Assembly (NCBI GenBank): GCA_963678675.1
Contig: OY783197.1
Coordinates: 10,784,304 to 10,848,303, forward strand
Length of the DNA stretch: 64,000 nucleotides
Direction of reading: 5' to 3'
Source of the DNA: Xiphydria camelus
Lineage: Eukaryota; Arthropoda; Insecta; Hymenoptera; Xiphydriidae
Each line of letters starts with the position of its first letter. Position 1 is the stretch's first letter. This document shows, piece by piece, positions 44,501 through 56,500 of this stretch. Under the pieces are notes generated by a model. That model was given only the letters and a program-made list of their open reading frames with translations, made no database searches and was not told where the DNA came from. Position numbers and translations under genes: made by a program.

Positions 44501-47500
44501 ATAAACTTATGCAAATATCTCGGAAACGGTGAGAGATACGACGAAATGGAGAAAATTTGGGGTTCTCGGCTAGGGGGTTAAACTTTCAGCCGTGATGGTA
44601 TTACCGCATATAGTAAGTCGATAAATTGTTTAAAAATTGATTTGGACAATAAACTTTTACAAATATCTCGGAAACGGTAAGGGATACGAGCAAACGGATA
44701 AAATTTTACAGTTGCGAAGGGGATCGAACTCTTAGCTGCAATTATATTACGGAAGAGAGCGAGTCGATCATTTGTTTAAACAATGAATTCATGCAAATAT
44801 TTCGGAAACGGTGAGAGATACAATGAAATGAAGAACATTCTGGGGTTACCTAGAGGGGGTCGAACTTTCAGTCGCTATGATGTTATCGGGTAGCGTAAAC
44901 CGATAATTATTTAAACAATGAACAATTGCAGATATCTTGGAAACGGTGCGAGGGACGACGAAGTGGACGAAAATTTAAAGTAATTCGTAGGAGGCTGAAT
45001 TTTCAGCCGCGATGGCGGTATTACAGTGCAAGTCGAGAATTTGTTTAAGGTAGTTGGACCGCTATAGCACTTTTCGAGCAATTTTTTTAAAATTTTGTCA
45101 GATTTTAGATTATAAAAAAACTGATAACTTTTCCTTATGAATGAAATCATTCTGACGTTTAGAAATAGAGATATTCGGTTTTTATTTCTTCATTGAAATC
45201 AATAGGTGCCCATACACACAGAGGTCGAACTGTCGGTTTGGAACGGCGCGGTTCGAACCGGCAGTTTTACCTTTCAGTTAGTGGGCGCGCCACGCGCCAG
45301 ATCGAACTGTCAGGCTGACCCGTCAGTCCAGACCGACGGGAAAAACTGCCGCCGTCCACTAACATGCGTTTTAGCACGACAGACGGAACGTCGCGACGGT
45401 TCGTACCGAAAGCGCTATTTAGGCCCTTCGTTCACCGACAAGATAAACCGACAATTCTGTGTGTATGGGTACCTATTTAAAAATATCGTCGTAGACGTTT
45501 GGATTTTTATGTTAATATTTATTAGAGAAAAATGCTCAAAACCGGCGAATAAGAATTCTGTATGAAGCTTGTTGAAGCGGTTGAAAAGTATCCGCTAAGT
45601 TAAAACAAAACAAAAATCATCGGAAAATACCAATTTTAAATGAACTTAGAGGCATTTGTTTACAAGAGCGCGCGGGCGCTACGGCGCGTATTTATGTACA
45701 AAATTCAATATCTCGAGAACTATTCATCGTAACAAAATGAGATAAAAACCAATCGTTTCGTCTTGAAATTTTCTACATTTTTTCCACAGCATGTCTCGAT
45801 AACTTCTCAATAGTTTTCGAGATATTTAAAGAAAAAGCCGTACAAAAAATACATTTTTATTAAAAATTAAAAAGCAAACTTTGGTTTTATGTCACACACA
45901 CATTTGTTCTATATATTTTTCCGAGTATTTTAAAAAAAGAAAAATTAAAATCGTACACTCTTATGAAGTAAAAGCGCAACAAAATCGATTTTCTCAGCCC
46001 GTCTACTGTCGGTCGACACTACGGGTCGATCTGCAGTTTTGCGGCCGGCCGGCCTGTGGCGGTTCGACCTGTCAGTTTTAACATCGGATTTCTATTCTGC
46101 GTTAGTGGACGACGACAGTTAAAACCGACGGATCGACCCGACGGTTCGAACTGCCGTTCCAAACCGACAGTTCGACCTCTGTGTGTATGGGCACCTAATG
46201 AGACAGGGCCGTGTGGAGCCTCTGCAGTCGCGCGCGTGTGTGCGTGCGCGCTGCGTAGTACGGCCCTGTCTCATTGATTTCAATGGAGAAACAAAAACCA
46301 AATATCTATTTCTAAACGTCAGAATGATTTCATTCATAAGGAAAAGTTATCAGTTTTTTTATAATCTAAAATCTGACAAAATTTTTAAAAAATTCCTCGA
46401 AAAGTCCTATAGCGGTCCAACTACCTTAAACAAGAAACATATATCTGCACGGTTACAAATGTACGGAGTTTTGTAATGCTGTTCGGTGCATTTTAGACAT
46501 CAACGGCTGTTATTATAGCACTGATCAGTGCTTTGAAACAGGAGTAGACTTTATGAGACATCAAATAACAGCGACAAATATAGCAGAGTGAGTGAAATGC
46601 TGACAATATGCAGAGTATATTGAAATCTCAGAAGATATAAAAATGATAATCCATAGCCTGTAAACGATTTTTTAAAAACTAGTGATATCTTCCATAATAC
46701 ATTAAAAATGTAAAAAAGATGCCAAGGACCATGTAGAACCCCTTAAAAAATTTAAACATTAAAAATTGTTTTCACTTTAGAAAGCCCAACAAAAACAGCA
46801 TGCCGCATTTCGCCTCTTCCCCTATCCCCAAAAATATGCCTTCGAAAATGTATTCATTCCAAATATAATATTGTGTCGATAATAATCCCGATAAAAACTG
46901 AACGCCGTGTTTCGCCCCGCCTCTCCTAAAAAGTATTGATATTCGAATGTAGTGCCAAGTACCTACCTACTTATCAAGTGTTTCTCAGGATGGGCAAGAT
47001 AGGAGATGCGAGAGTGCGGGCGAAATACGGAGTTCAGTTTTTGTCGGGGTTATTATCGACTTAATTTAGAGTGAATACATTTTCGAAGGTACGTTTTTGG
47101 GGATAGGTGAGGAGGCGAAATGCGGCATACTGTTTTTGTTGGGCTTTCTGAAGTGAAAACAATTTTTAGTGTTTCAATTTTTTAAGGGGTTCTCCATAGT
47201 CCTTGGCATCTTTTTTACATTTTTAATGTATTATGGGTTATCGATTACTAAAGCTTACCTTAGATTGCGTGATGTAACGGCCGAATCCCGTGCATAAAGA
47301 GTGAATATATGTGAGAAGAGCGCTGAAAATATTCTCTTGAGCGATTTCGACGGACCTCGCCATTTCGATGATATCCGGCACCCTTCAAATAAAAATACGA
47401 AAGATGATGAGATACCTTTCATTCGAACGAAATGTAAAAATGTGTCGAGTATAGAGAGCGCTTACAACTTATTTGCCAGCCATTCCAACTCGGGCCACGT

Positions 47501-50500
47501 GTCATGTTCCCACGTGTTGGAAAGAAAGGTGTTTAGCAGTGCAGCGACGTCCACGTCGCTCTCGTAAAACACCTTCGGGTTTACTATGCTGGAATGACAC
47601 GTGCTGACGAGTTCGTAGGCTACATTGAAGAAATGGGAAAATTGATTTGTGTATTCGTTTAGTAAAATTACTAAGCGTTGCTCTGGTAAGACGATACAGT
47701 GCAATTTCCCTTGTATCCTTCAGTTGGAGCACTGATACTTAGAAATGGACCATAGGAGGCATTTCCACTCTAATGAGACACACAGGGCGTTGGAGAGAGA
47801 ATGCGAGGGGGGGGGGGGGGGGAAGAAAAATTAGAGAAGTCGAAGTAAAGGAAGTTGCACTGTAATATACCTATAGTTTCCAATAATTGTACAATTTTTA
47901 ATTAATATCGAATCATTTGTCGAGATTTACGTTAAAAAATTCGACCTGTGCTCTACTAACAAATCTTAATAATAGATGTTTAAAACACTCACGGAGTTCC
48001 AATGACGTTTCCTCCTGAATAGACGATCTTACAAGGTCGTTGTCGGCTACGTAAATGATCATATGCGGAAGCAGACACCGTAAGACCGTGATTGACGATA
48101 TGATCCGTTCCCCGTCGAGGTGCTCCTTGTTAAGTGAATACTGTTGATGAGATGGCTTTAACTGGTTCTTTAATTTTGATATAACACGCGGCAAGAGGTG
48201 AGATTGTAACCTCTTCAGGGAGAGAGCCCATTCCGCTAAGATCGGTACAAGAATTGTCGACGCCACGTTCACTACCGCCAAAGCAGCGTCATCGAGTGCT
48301 GTCAGAGCTAATTCTTCGCACTGTAAGAAATGTTACCTATTGAAGAGCAGCTAACGATAATTACAATTGAAGAGTATAACTTCTAAAGGGTCTAAGTGCC
48401 AAAAAGCTAAAGTTGGGAAAATCGGCAAAAACAGGCAGATGCTTCAAAGGAATGTCATAGTCAAGCATGTCTTGCAGATTTTTGAGTTTTGAGCCTCTAC
48501 GTATGCTTCTGCACATAGACCCTTTTCAGATGCATTGGGGTTTGCAGTTACGACCGTTTTCAAGCAAAATATATATTTTTGCAAATATGGCACTTAGACC
48601 CTTTAGAAGTTATACTCTTCAATTAACGTATACAGAAACGCATGATCCGTCTTACTTGAAAGTATTTATCAGGATCGTCCATAAGGGCGATAAGGAGAGT
48701 GAGGCTGCGCACGACCGCTGCTCTCACCACGGGTTCCTTATCATCGAGGAGCAGTTGTTGAAGCATAGGGAGCATTAAAGAGTTTCTAATTTCATTCGAC
48801 GTATAAGGTGCTAGAGCGGAACAACATTCCGCGGCTAGCAGTCTCCTCTCCAAGTACTTGTGCTGACTTTGCTCCCAACATTGGGCTAGAATTTCTTCCA
48901 TCTCCGTCGAACCGTTTTCGAGCTTCACTATCACTATCAAACCTGACGCATGCATAAAACAAAGTGAATTTAGAATACGGTCGAGTTTTATACCGCGATT
49001 AACGGGGTTATAACTCTTGAATTGTGGTGTGAATCGAACGTCCGTGAAATTCGCTGAAATCCTTGAAATCGCGTAAATGTTCGTGAAACCTTGGCCAACA
49101 ATTTTTTTTAGAATATTGTGTGTACGATTCAAAAGAACTTCTCTAAATCTATAAAATCCCCTAAAAAGAGCGTGCACGAATTACGTAAGGTATTTTAGAC
49201 GAACTCTTGATCCCTTTTCCCTCTATATTAGAAAACAAGATCCTTGACAATCCCCCGCTTCCTCCCTACCTTTCTTTACGTAAAAATTAATTTTCATAGG
49301 AATTAAACGTTGAAAAATGATAACGATATATCAAATAAGGAAATAAATAGGTCAAAAGATATAATATATTGTACGCGTACTTACAGTAAACATTTTATGG
49401 ACAAGATATTTTTAAAAATGTACGATAAATTCAACTCGTTAATTTGTACTAGGTGTACAACTTTGCTTTCGCCGTTTTCCTTCTGCCGTCCGTTTCAAGA
49501 GATGACCAGTTTATTCAACGCGGAATTCGTACGCTGCCCGAAAGACGGGAGAAAGTAGTGGCCAACGATGAACAATACTTTGAATCATAAGTGTATAACT
49601 AGTTTTTTACAAGTCTCGAATTTCGAAAAAAAAAACGGCGGAAGCAAAGTTGTACACCTATTATAACAATTGAATACTACTACATACTTTACATAAAATT
49701 TGGATTATACGACCCTTTCTCTTCGTAAAACTGTAAGAAATTGTGTAACTCACTTCCCTCTATAACTCTCACATAATTTGTACACGTTTCCAAACTCCAA
49801 CAATCGTACGATCTTAAATTTCGAGTGATCTACCTCGTCATCGTAACCGACCCACCGTACTACAACCAACCTGCCATTATCATTCGCCTCTCGTCCTCCT
49901 GAGGTTTCTTCTTTAAATTAAACAACAACTGAAGGAGCTTGTCCCTCTCCCCGGAATCAGTGTGCAAACGAATGGCGCTCAGCAGTAGTGGTATCATTTC
50001 CTCACGTTTATTCAAAATAACGTTGGGCACGATTCGTGGCAGTGAATGCGCCAGTATACTCGCTATCGTGTCGCGAGTTATCCCGTCTTTTAGCGGTTCC
50101 TCGATCACGGTTATCGATGAACTCGGTACGCCGACCATGCAATGAGACATTACTTCCTTTTTGAATCTCGACGGTAAACGCCTGAAACACATCTAGACAT
50201 GGTGTGTCTCCTTCTCGAGTGAAAGGAGGGTCCGGGGCACTTTACCTGGACGGTGAATTCGGCAAAGTCGGTAGCGCCTCAGGACACTCCATTCGCGGTA
50301 ACTGAATTCTCGTCCACTCCCTATCGCCGGGATCAGTTTCACCGAGACTGATCGCTATCGATGCGCTATCGTCTTCTTCGGGCTCTTGGATTACGTTGGA
50401 AACGTCCTGGGCCGGTGACTCTAACAGTTCGAACTTGTCCGGTGTCGTAGAGCTCGAATTCATGGTGTGAGTTGTAGTGGTGTTGCCCTGAAACGAAATC

Positions 50501-53500
50501 GGACGGTTTTCTTAAAAAAAGATAAACATTGAAAGAAACGTTATTAAAAACGTTCCACACACGTTTAAAACTTCGACGTTTTATACTAGAGAAAAATGCA
50601 TTTTGGAAAAACGAGCAAACAGATGAAATAAAAAGTAAACTGTCGTCAGAAACCTATTTCAAATTCGTATTTCTCAACGAACCTCGGCCTGTGTCAAGCC
50701 GCTGTTCGAAAGAATTTGTTGAAGATCCGACTTCTCCTTCTCCAAGAGTAAAGTTCTTTGTTTCAATTGTTCTATTTCGTCCATCTGTAAGGGAATGCTT
50801 ATAGGACCATTCGAAGCAATAACTGATTGACCGTAAAATCCAATGAAAACGTACGATTTTACTGACATCCTCCCTTTCCTCTTCCCTCTCTTCATCGCCG
50901 AAGTCCACCTGTACGGCCGTGCTGATTGAAGGTGGTTTGTCATGTCCATGAGCTCTCATGAACTCTCTATACATTTGCAATAATTCCACGGGCTTTGGAA
51001 TATTCAAGCCAACGTCGTCCCAATCCTCGAAATCTTGGTCCTCGTTTTCGTCTCCGAAAGTGATAGAGGTCAACTTGTAGGAATGTTCCAGCAAGTACTC
51101 GTTCACCAAGAAATTTAAAGCACGTTGCTCGTGGGGTTTGATGGGCGGATCTTTCGTAGAATGTTTTTCGGCGCTTTTATCCGGAGTCGTGCTTTCGGAT
51201 TCTGAATTGCGAGATAAAGTGGTATCAAAGCATAATTCGATAGAATTCGAACCGACGTTACACATCGGTTTAATAATATTGACCTAAAAAATGAGACATT
51301 GTTTTCATCATTAGGAACGAAACAATGGATTATACCGTATGTATCATGCCAAATTAAACAAGCAGATATACCGACATTGCCGAAACTTTACCGACGGTCA
51401 AGAATTTTATAGTTAGAGTTGGCTTGAGAAGAGTGCGCTGTGTGTGCTGCGTGAGAGCGAAAAGTGTCAAACGTCTGATTTCCCGATAGCTGTTAATTCA
51501 AGAGATCGAAATGTTTCGTGTATTATTCAATACTTCGATTTTCCGAATTGACAGCTATCGGGAAATCAGACGTTTGACACTTTTCGTTCTCATGCAGCAC
51601 ACACAGCGCACTCTTCTCAAGCCAACTCTAACTATAAAATTCTTGACCGTCGGTAAAGCTTCGGCAATGTCGGTATATCTGCTTGTTTAATTTGGCATGA
51701 TACATTCGGTATGGATCTTGGGTGGATAATTCTAAACGTCTCTTCCATTTTACTGTAGTTCTTCACGTTTTCTAGAAAAATGAAGTCAAAGTCGTAAAAA
51801 TGGCAATTTAGGGGCTTCTTATCATTGTATTCTCAACAACTTGATATATTATCCATATTCTGCTTATAGATTTGGATTCAGAGTAAAAAATCTGTAATCA
51901 GTATTATCTTTCATAATATAATTCAGTTTTAAAAAATCTATAATATCCGTTGATTGTATTTTATGACGTTATAAATAAGCATTGATCTATCTTTTCGAAA
52001 TGAATTGCATTGCGAAACAAAATTAGTGATTATTATAAATTGTTATATACAGTCCACACTCGATAGTGGGCGCCGAAATGGCGGTGAGGGGAATATAATT
52101 CCAGAAATGTTGTACCCCTACTAAGTACGCGCGAGTATGCTGTTGCGTATGTGTCTGATATCCGTATTTACATCTGTTCCCTTGATCGTGGGTGCTGACG
52201 CAGCGAGCAGAAGTGAGCAGAATACCGTATGTCCGTCTCTGTACTGGCCAGTTTGAAAGTTACCTTCGGATAGGCTTGGTCGGTAATCGAGATATTTAAA
52301 CTGTAATTATAATTATTTTCGTAATTTCCATTATTCGCAAATTCACAATTTCGAGGTTAGACACCTCGATCTCCCGAATTGACATCAACTCTAACTGCCA
52401 ACTCGACTTCTACCGTATTAAATGACTCGAGTACCGACCAAGCCTATCCGAAGGTAATTTTCAAACTGGCCAGTACAGAGACGGATATACGGTATATACG
52501 TAGGGTAGAGCGGGGCTGAAAGGTCCAATTTGACTATTAAGAATTATACTGTGAAAACGGAATCTACTATATCAAAATATACAACAGTAATCAAACAAAC
52601 AGTTATTGTACTATGTTAAAACAAATTTTTGGTTGAATTATCATAATACAAATATGTAATTTTACAACATTTCTAGACCTTGTCGTCTGTCTCTTTTTAC
52701 CCCATGGTAGGGGTAAAAAGGTCCAGTATTTAGTTTTAATTTTAAAAAGGTTTTATGAAATAATAACAATATTTCATCCAATGAATTTCAAAACTATATT
52801 TTCATTTCACAAGGGAAAAGTCATAAGTACTGTAATAATTATTACAAAAGAAAATATTTTTCTTAATTCTAAGTTTCAAAGTATTTAAACAGTATTTATT
52901 ACAAAACAAAGTATCTTCTTATCACTAATCAGTCTCAATTGATCAGTACAATTAAACAAGACAACACTGTTCTTTATGAGAATATAGAACCTTTTATCCA
53001 TATTGGACCTTTTCACCCCAACCAAGTGTAAGTGTTGTTAGAGGTTATTAAAAAAATACCGTTTAAACTAGCCTTAAACTAATAATAAATCGTGAAAAAC
53101 AAAGAAATAACGTATACTAATAAACGATGTTTAGGCACGGTAAACGAAATAACACTGCTCGGAACTAAAAAGAATAATAATGAAAAAATTTGCTTAGGTT
53201 ACGTTAAAATTTCGAGACGCAGTCATGTATCTCCTGCTATAGCGTCGTCAACTCGACCAAAATCCTCTATTTATCTATGAACTCGACTGCCAACGATTCC
53301 TCGTTACGCTCCTCGCGACCTCTTCTGTCCGCTTGTATAGTTAGAAAAAACGATACGTCACTAGTAGGGGCCGTGCAAGGCGAATAGGGCGCCATCTGAA
53401 AGCTGTTGTGTAAAGTAATGGGGAGGAATTTAACAAGCGCATAAAGGGCAGTTACAGTGAAATTCCTTTTTATGAATTAAAATTAAATATTTTTTTTGTA

Positions 53501-56500
53501 AAATGCCATCCTCGAAAAAAACCTATTGCATCAAAGGTTGCTCAAATACGCCAGATCGCGCGTACGAAGTATTAATCCATCAGTAAAATTCTATTCCTTT
53601 CCTACAAGTAGTGTTCACTTGCCATGGAAGAATCACAAACGTGTAAAGTGGATTAATGCAGTTAAAAATTGCATTAATCCACTGCTACAGTATTCTGATA
53701 ATACAGGGTGATTCGAAATGGGCGCACTTCCTCTCGTAGAGAGATTCTTCGCAAACAACTGAACCGAAAGTTCTTGTACAAAATTGTTGTGCTCCGCCTA
53801 GTTTACAAGATAATCCAGTTCGAAAATATCCAATCCAAAGTCAGATTCAAGGGACAAGATTTTAGACGGCAGCGAAACTCGCAGTAGTTATTCCAGCGTG
53901 CCTCCTCTGCAGCCTAGAATTTTGAAATCAATCATCGGAGCGGCGGAAGGCACCCTAATATTCGAAAAGCACCACCTGAGTCGTAAACAAATTCACCAAA
54001 TTTGTGCGGAGCACAAAAATTTTGTACAGGAACTTTCGGTTCAGTTTTTTGCGAAGAATCTCTCTACGAGAGGAAGTGCGCCCATTTCGAATCACCCTGT
54101 ATAATATAGGTGATATACAGTAAGTTAAGTGAGAGCGTGTACAGCGTTATTCATAAAAAATGTATTCAACAATGTTTTCTCCACACACATACATTTGACA
54201 TGTTCCAAGGCAATGCGCAATTATGTTAATAATGAGTTCAACCACGCACCAACATCACTAATCGCTTGGTATCTCCGAGGCATACTATCCACTAAATTTT
54301 TGGCGTATTCGCGGGGAAGTATCTTTCAAATGCGTCGAATTTCTCAGGATACATACATATCAAGCAGAAGCTTCGAGGAAAACGTGTCTTCACTGTGACG
54401 CAGCTATCCCGAAAAATTCAACGCATTTGGAAGACACTTCCCCGCGAATACGCCGAAAATTTGGTGGATAGTATGCCTCGGAGATGCCAAGCGATTATTG
54501 ATGCTGGTGAGTTAACATAATTACGCATTACCTTGAAACATGTCAAATGTATGTGGAAAAAAACATTGTTGAATACATTTTTTATGAATAACGCCGTACA
54601 CGCTCTTACTTAACTTACTGTACTTACCACAATCTTTACATCATAAGTATTTGATACACTGGTTTGAGCTACAACTTTACAGGTTATAACGATCTCACCG
54701 TTTTCGGTGTCATCTGTCTCTATTGTACTAAGTACATGACCCGATTCAAATAATTTTCGTTCTTTGACATTATTTTGACCTCGTATGAGGTGATTTTGGA
54801 TTGGCCGAAAGCCATACTTAATAATTCTGATCATTTTGATAAATTCTCTAATAGCGTCACACTGTAAATTTACTCCCAAATAGTATCTATTTCAGTCGAG
54901 TGGTCGCGCGCACATCGGCGAATACACTGACATCTATAGCTCGTGCACGGTCCCTATTGGCGATTTCCACTATCGAACATGACATCTGGTGGCAGAATCT
55001 AGAACTAGTCTATTTGGGTTCCAGATGTAAACAAACGTGGCTTTTGAATGACGTGTGGTTTGTTTTCAGAAATAGTGTGAAATAGAATAGTGAAATGGTG
55101 AAACTAAAAATGTCATAAAGTAAGTCTGAATATTGTCCACGAAGATTCATATTTTTCTTCAGCCACAGTTTCACACAAAATCACGTGCTTTGCTTGGAGC
55201 ACTTCTTTGCCTTCACAGAAGTTCCTCGAATCTGCATTACACTTCCCGTAATTAAATATTGTTTTTAATTTTAAACACGGCATATTCTAATAATAGTAAT
55301 GTCGTAATATAACAAAAATGTTAAGAAGAACGCAAAAACACCAGTAACAGACTATAGCTGTGCGGTTGTTTACAAAATGAACCCAAATAGGACGGCCATT
55401 TGCATAACTACTGTGGTGCCACCATCGGGTGGAAATCGCCAATATGGTGGACCTTTATACGCATTGCGCGCATCGGTGGTGGCGCCGCCATACTCGCCTG
55501 GTGAGCAAAAAGTGCTGTACTGGGTTACACGGCACGGGGGTGTACGACTATACATGTGGTCACATGTACACTTAGGTTTGCCTGTATAAGCACAAGCCGG
55601 AAGGTCTGATTGGTTGATAGTGTAACCCATTTGTGCCAATCTTGGCCACTACGCGGCGCTTTCGGCGCACTTTCGAGATACGCAAGAGGCGTATACCCAC
55701 GGACCTTTAAGCCCCGCTCTACCCTATGTACATAATTCGTTGCGAAACTCGCAGAATTTTATTGACTGCTAGATGCCTACAATCGAGACACAGAGAATAA
55801 ATCCTTATCTTGTTTAGAGTGGGAGGAAAGCCTCGGCTTCAATGTAGGGGAAGGCGCCCACTATTGAGTAGGTATGTCTAATATCGAGTGTTGACTGTAC
55901 TGAATCCGAATCCGTAAGCCTAAAGTAGCTAGTACATCAAGTCTACGAAAAAAAGAAACCAGGCGCTCGCTATACATGAGTAGCGTCGTGTATACCACAA
56001 TGAAATTTAACCAATTTTTGTTTCAGCTAGATTGTATCAAGATAATCAATGTTTTTTATAAACTTTTAGACACTTAATCCGAATTCATAAAAGCAGCGTG
56101 AGGACAGAAATTACAAGATGCCCTAAAATGCGATTTTTACGATTTTTACCTGAATTTGTCTTCATGATAGAGCAAAATGAAAAGACTCGAGATCACAATA
56201 ACCCAAGATCTATGTAACCCATTCAGTTTTAATTCTGATTTTTTTTACCAGTATAATATTATTAATTATATTAATTATTATTAATTATATTATACTATTG
56301 AAGAAGCGCGTAGATATGTAGACTGCACGTGTACATAACCATTTACGTAACCAAAATTCGCGGAAAAAATTTGGATTATGATTCTTTACGCTTAAGAGGT
56401 GTGTTTTCACTCTGGGGATTTTGAAAATAGCTCATAGGAATTTTCCAGGTGATAGTCGGAGCATACCAATTGGTCAGATGAAAATTGCTAAATCAGTATT

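Larger units (their letters stand above)
52503..55724. mobile_element. 3.2 kb TIR element GGGTAGAGCGGGGC
   Basis: GGGTAGAGCGGGGCTGAAAG ... CTTTAAGCCCCGCTCTACCC, flanked by TA at 52501-52502 and 55725-55726. Internal motif AAAAAGGTCC recurs near 52727. It contains a frameshifted THAP-like start (53503), three MITE-type insertions and a SWIM-like ORF on -. I could not find an intact transposase. Confidence 0.75.
52050..55897. mobile_element. outer TIR element in RELCH intron 3
   Basis: The left end CAGTCCACACTCGATAGTGG and the right end (reversed) CAGTCAACACTCGATATTAG, plus GTGGGCGCC near both ends, with TA at 52048-52049 and 55898-55899. Most of its length is later insertions (family B and the 3.2 kb element), so its own sequence is short. 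Confidence 0.65.

Noticed and set aside
44500..45040. CRISPR-like array
   Set aside because: Units are 134-148 bp, diverged, without short identical repeats or spacers, in a eukaryotic intron.
46056..46476. ORFs of 66-97 codons
   Set aside because: They are read through inverted-repeat arms; the same peptides appear mirrored at 45206 and 44911.
54628..54861. Regular exon of RELCH
   Set aside because: Splice phases fit, but the ORF lies inside a TIR element, resembles SWIM transposon proteins and has no counterpart in RELCH as I know it. Kept as a possible exonization.
55377..55639. Overlapping ORFs on both strands
   Set aside because: They span the end of a SWIM-type element and unrelated DNA; no domain in either frame.
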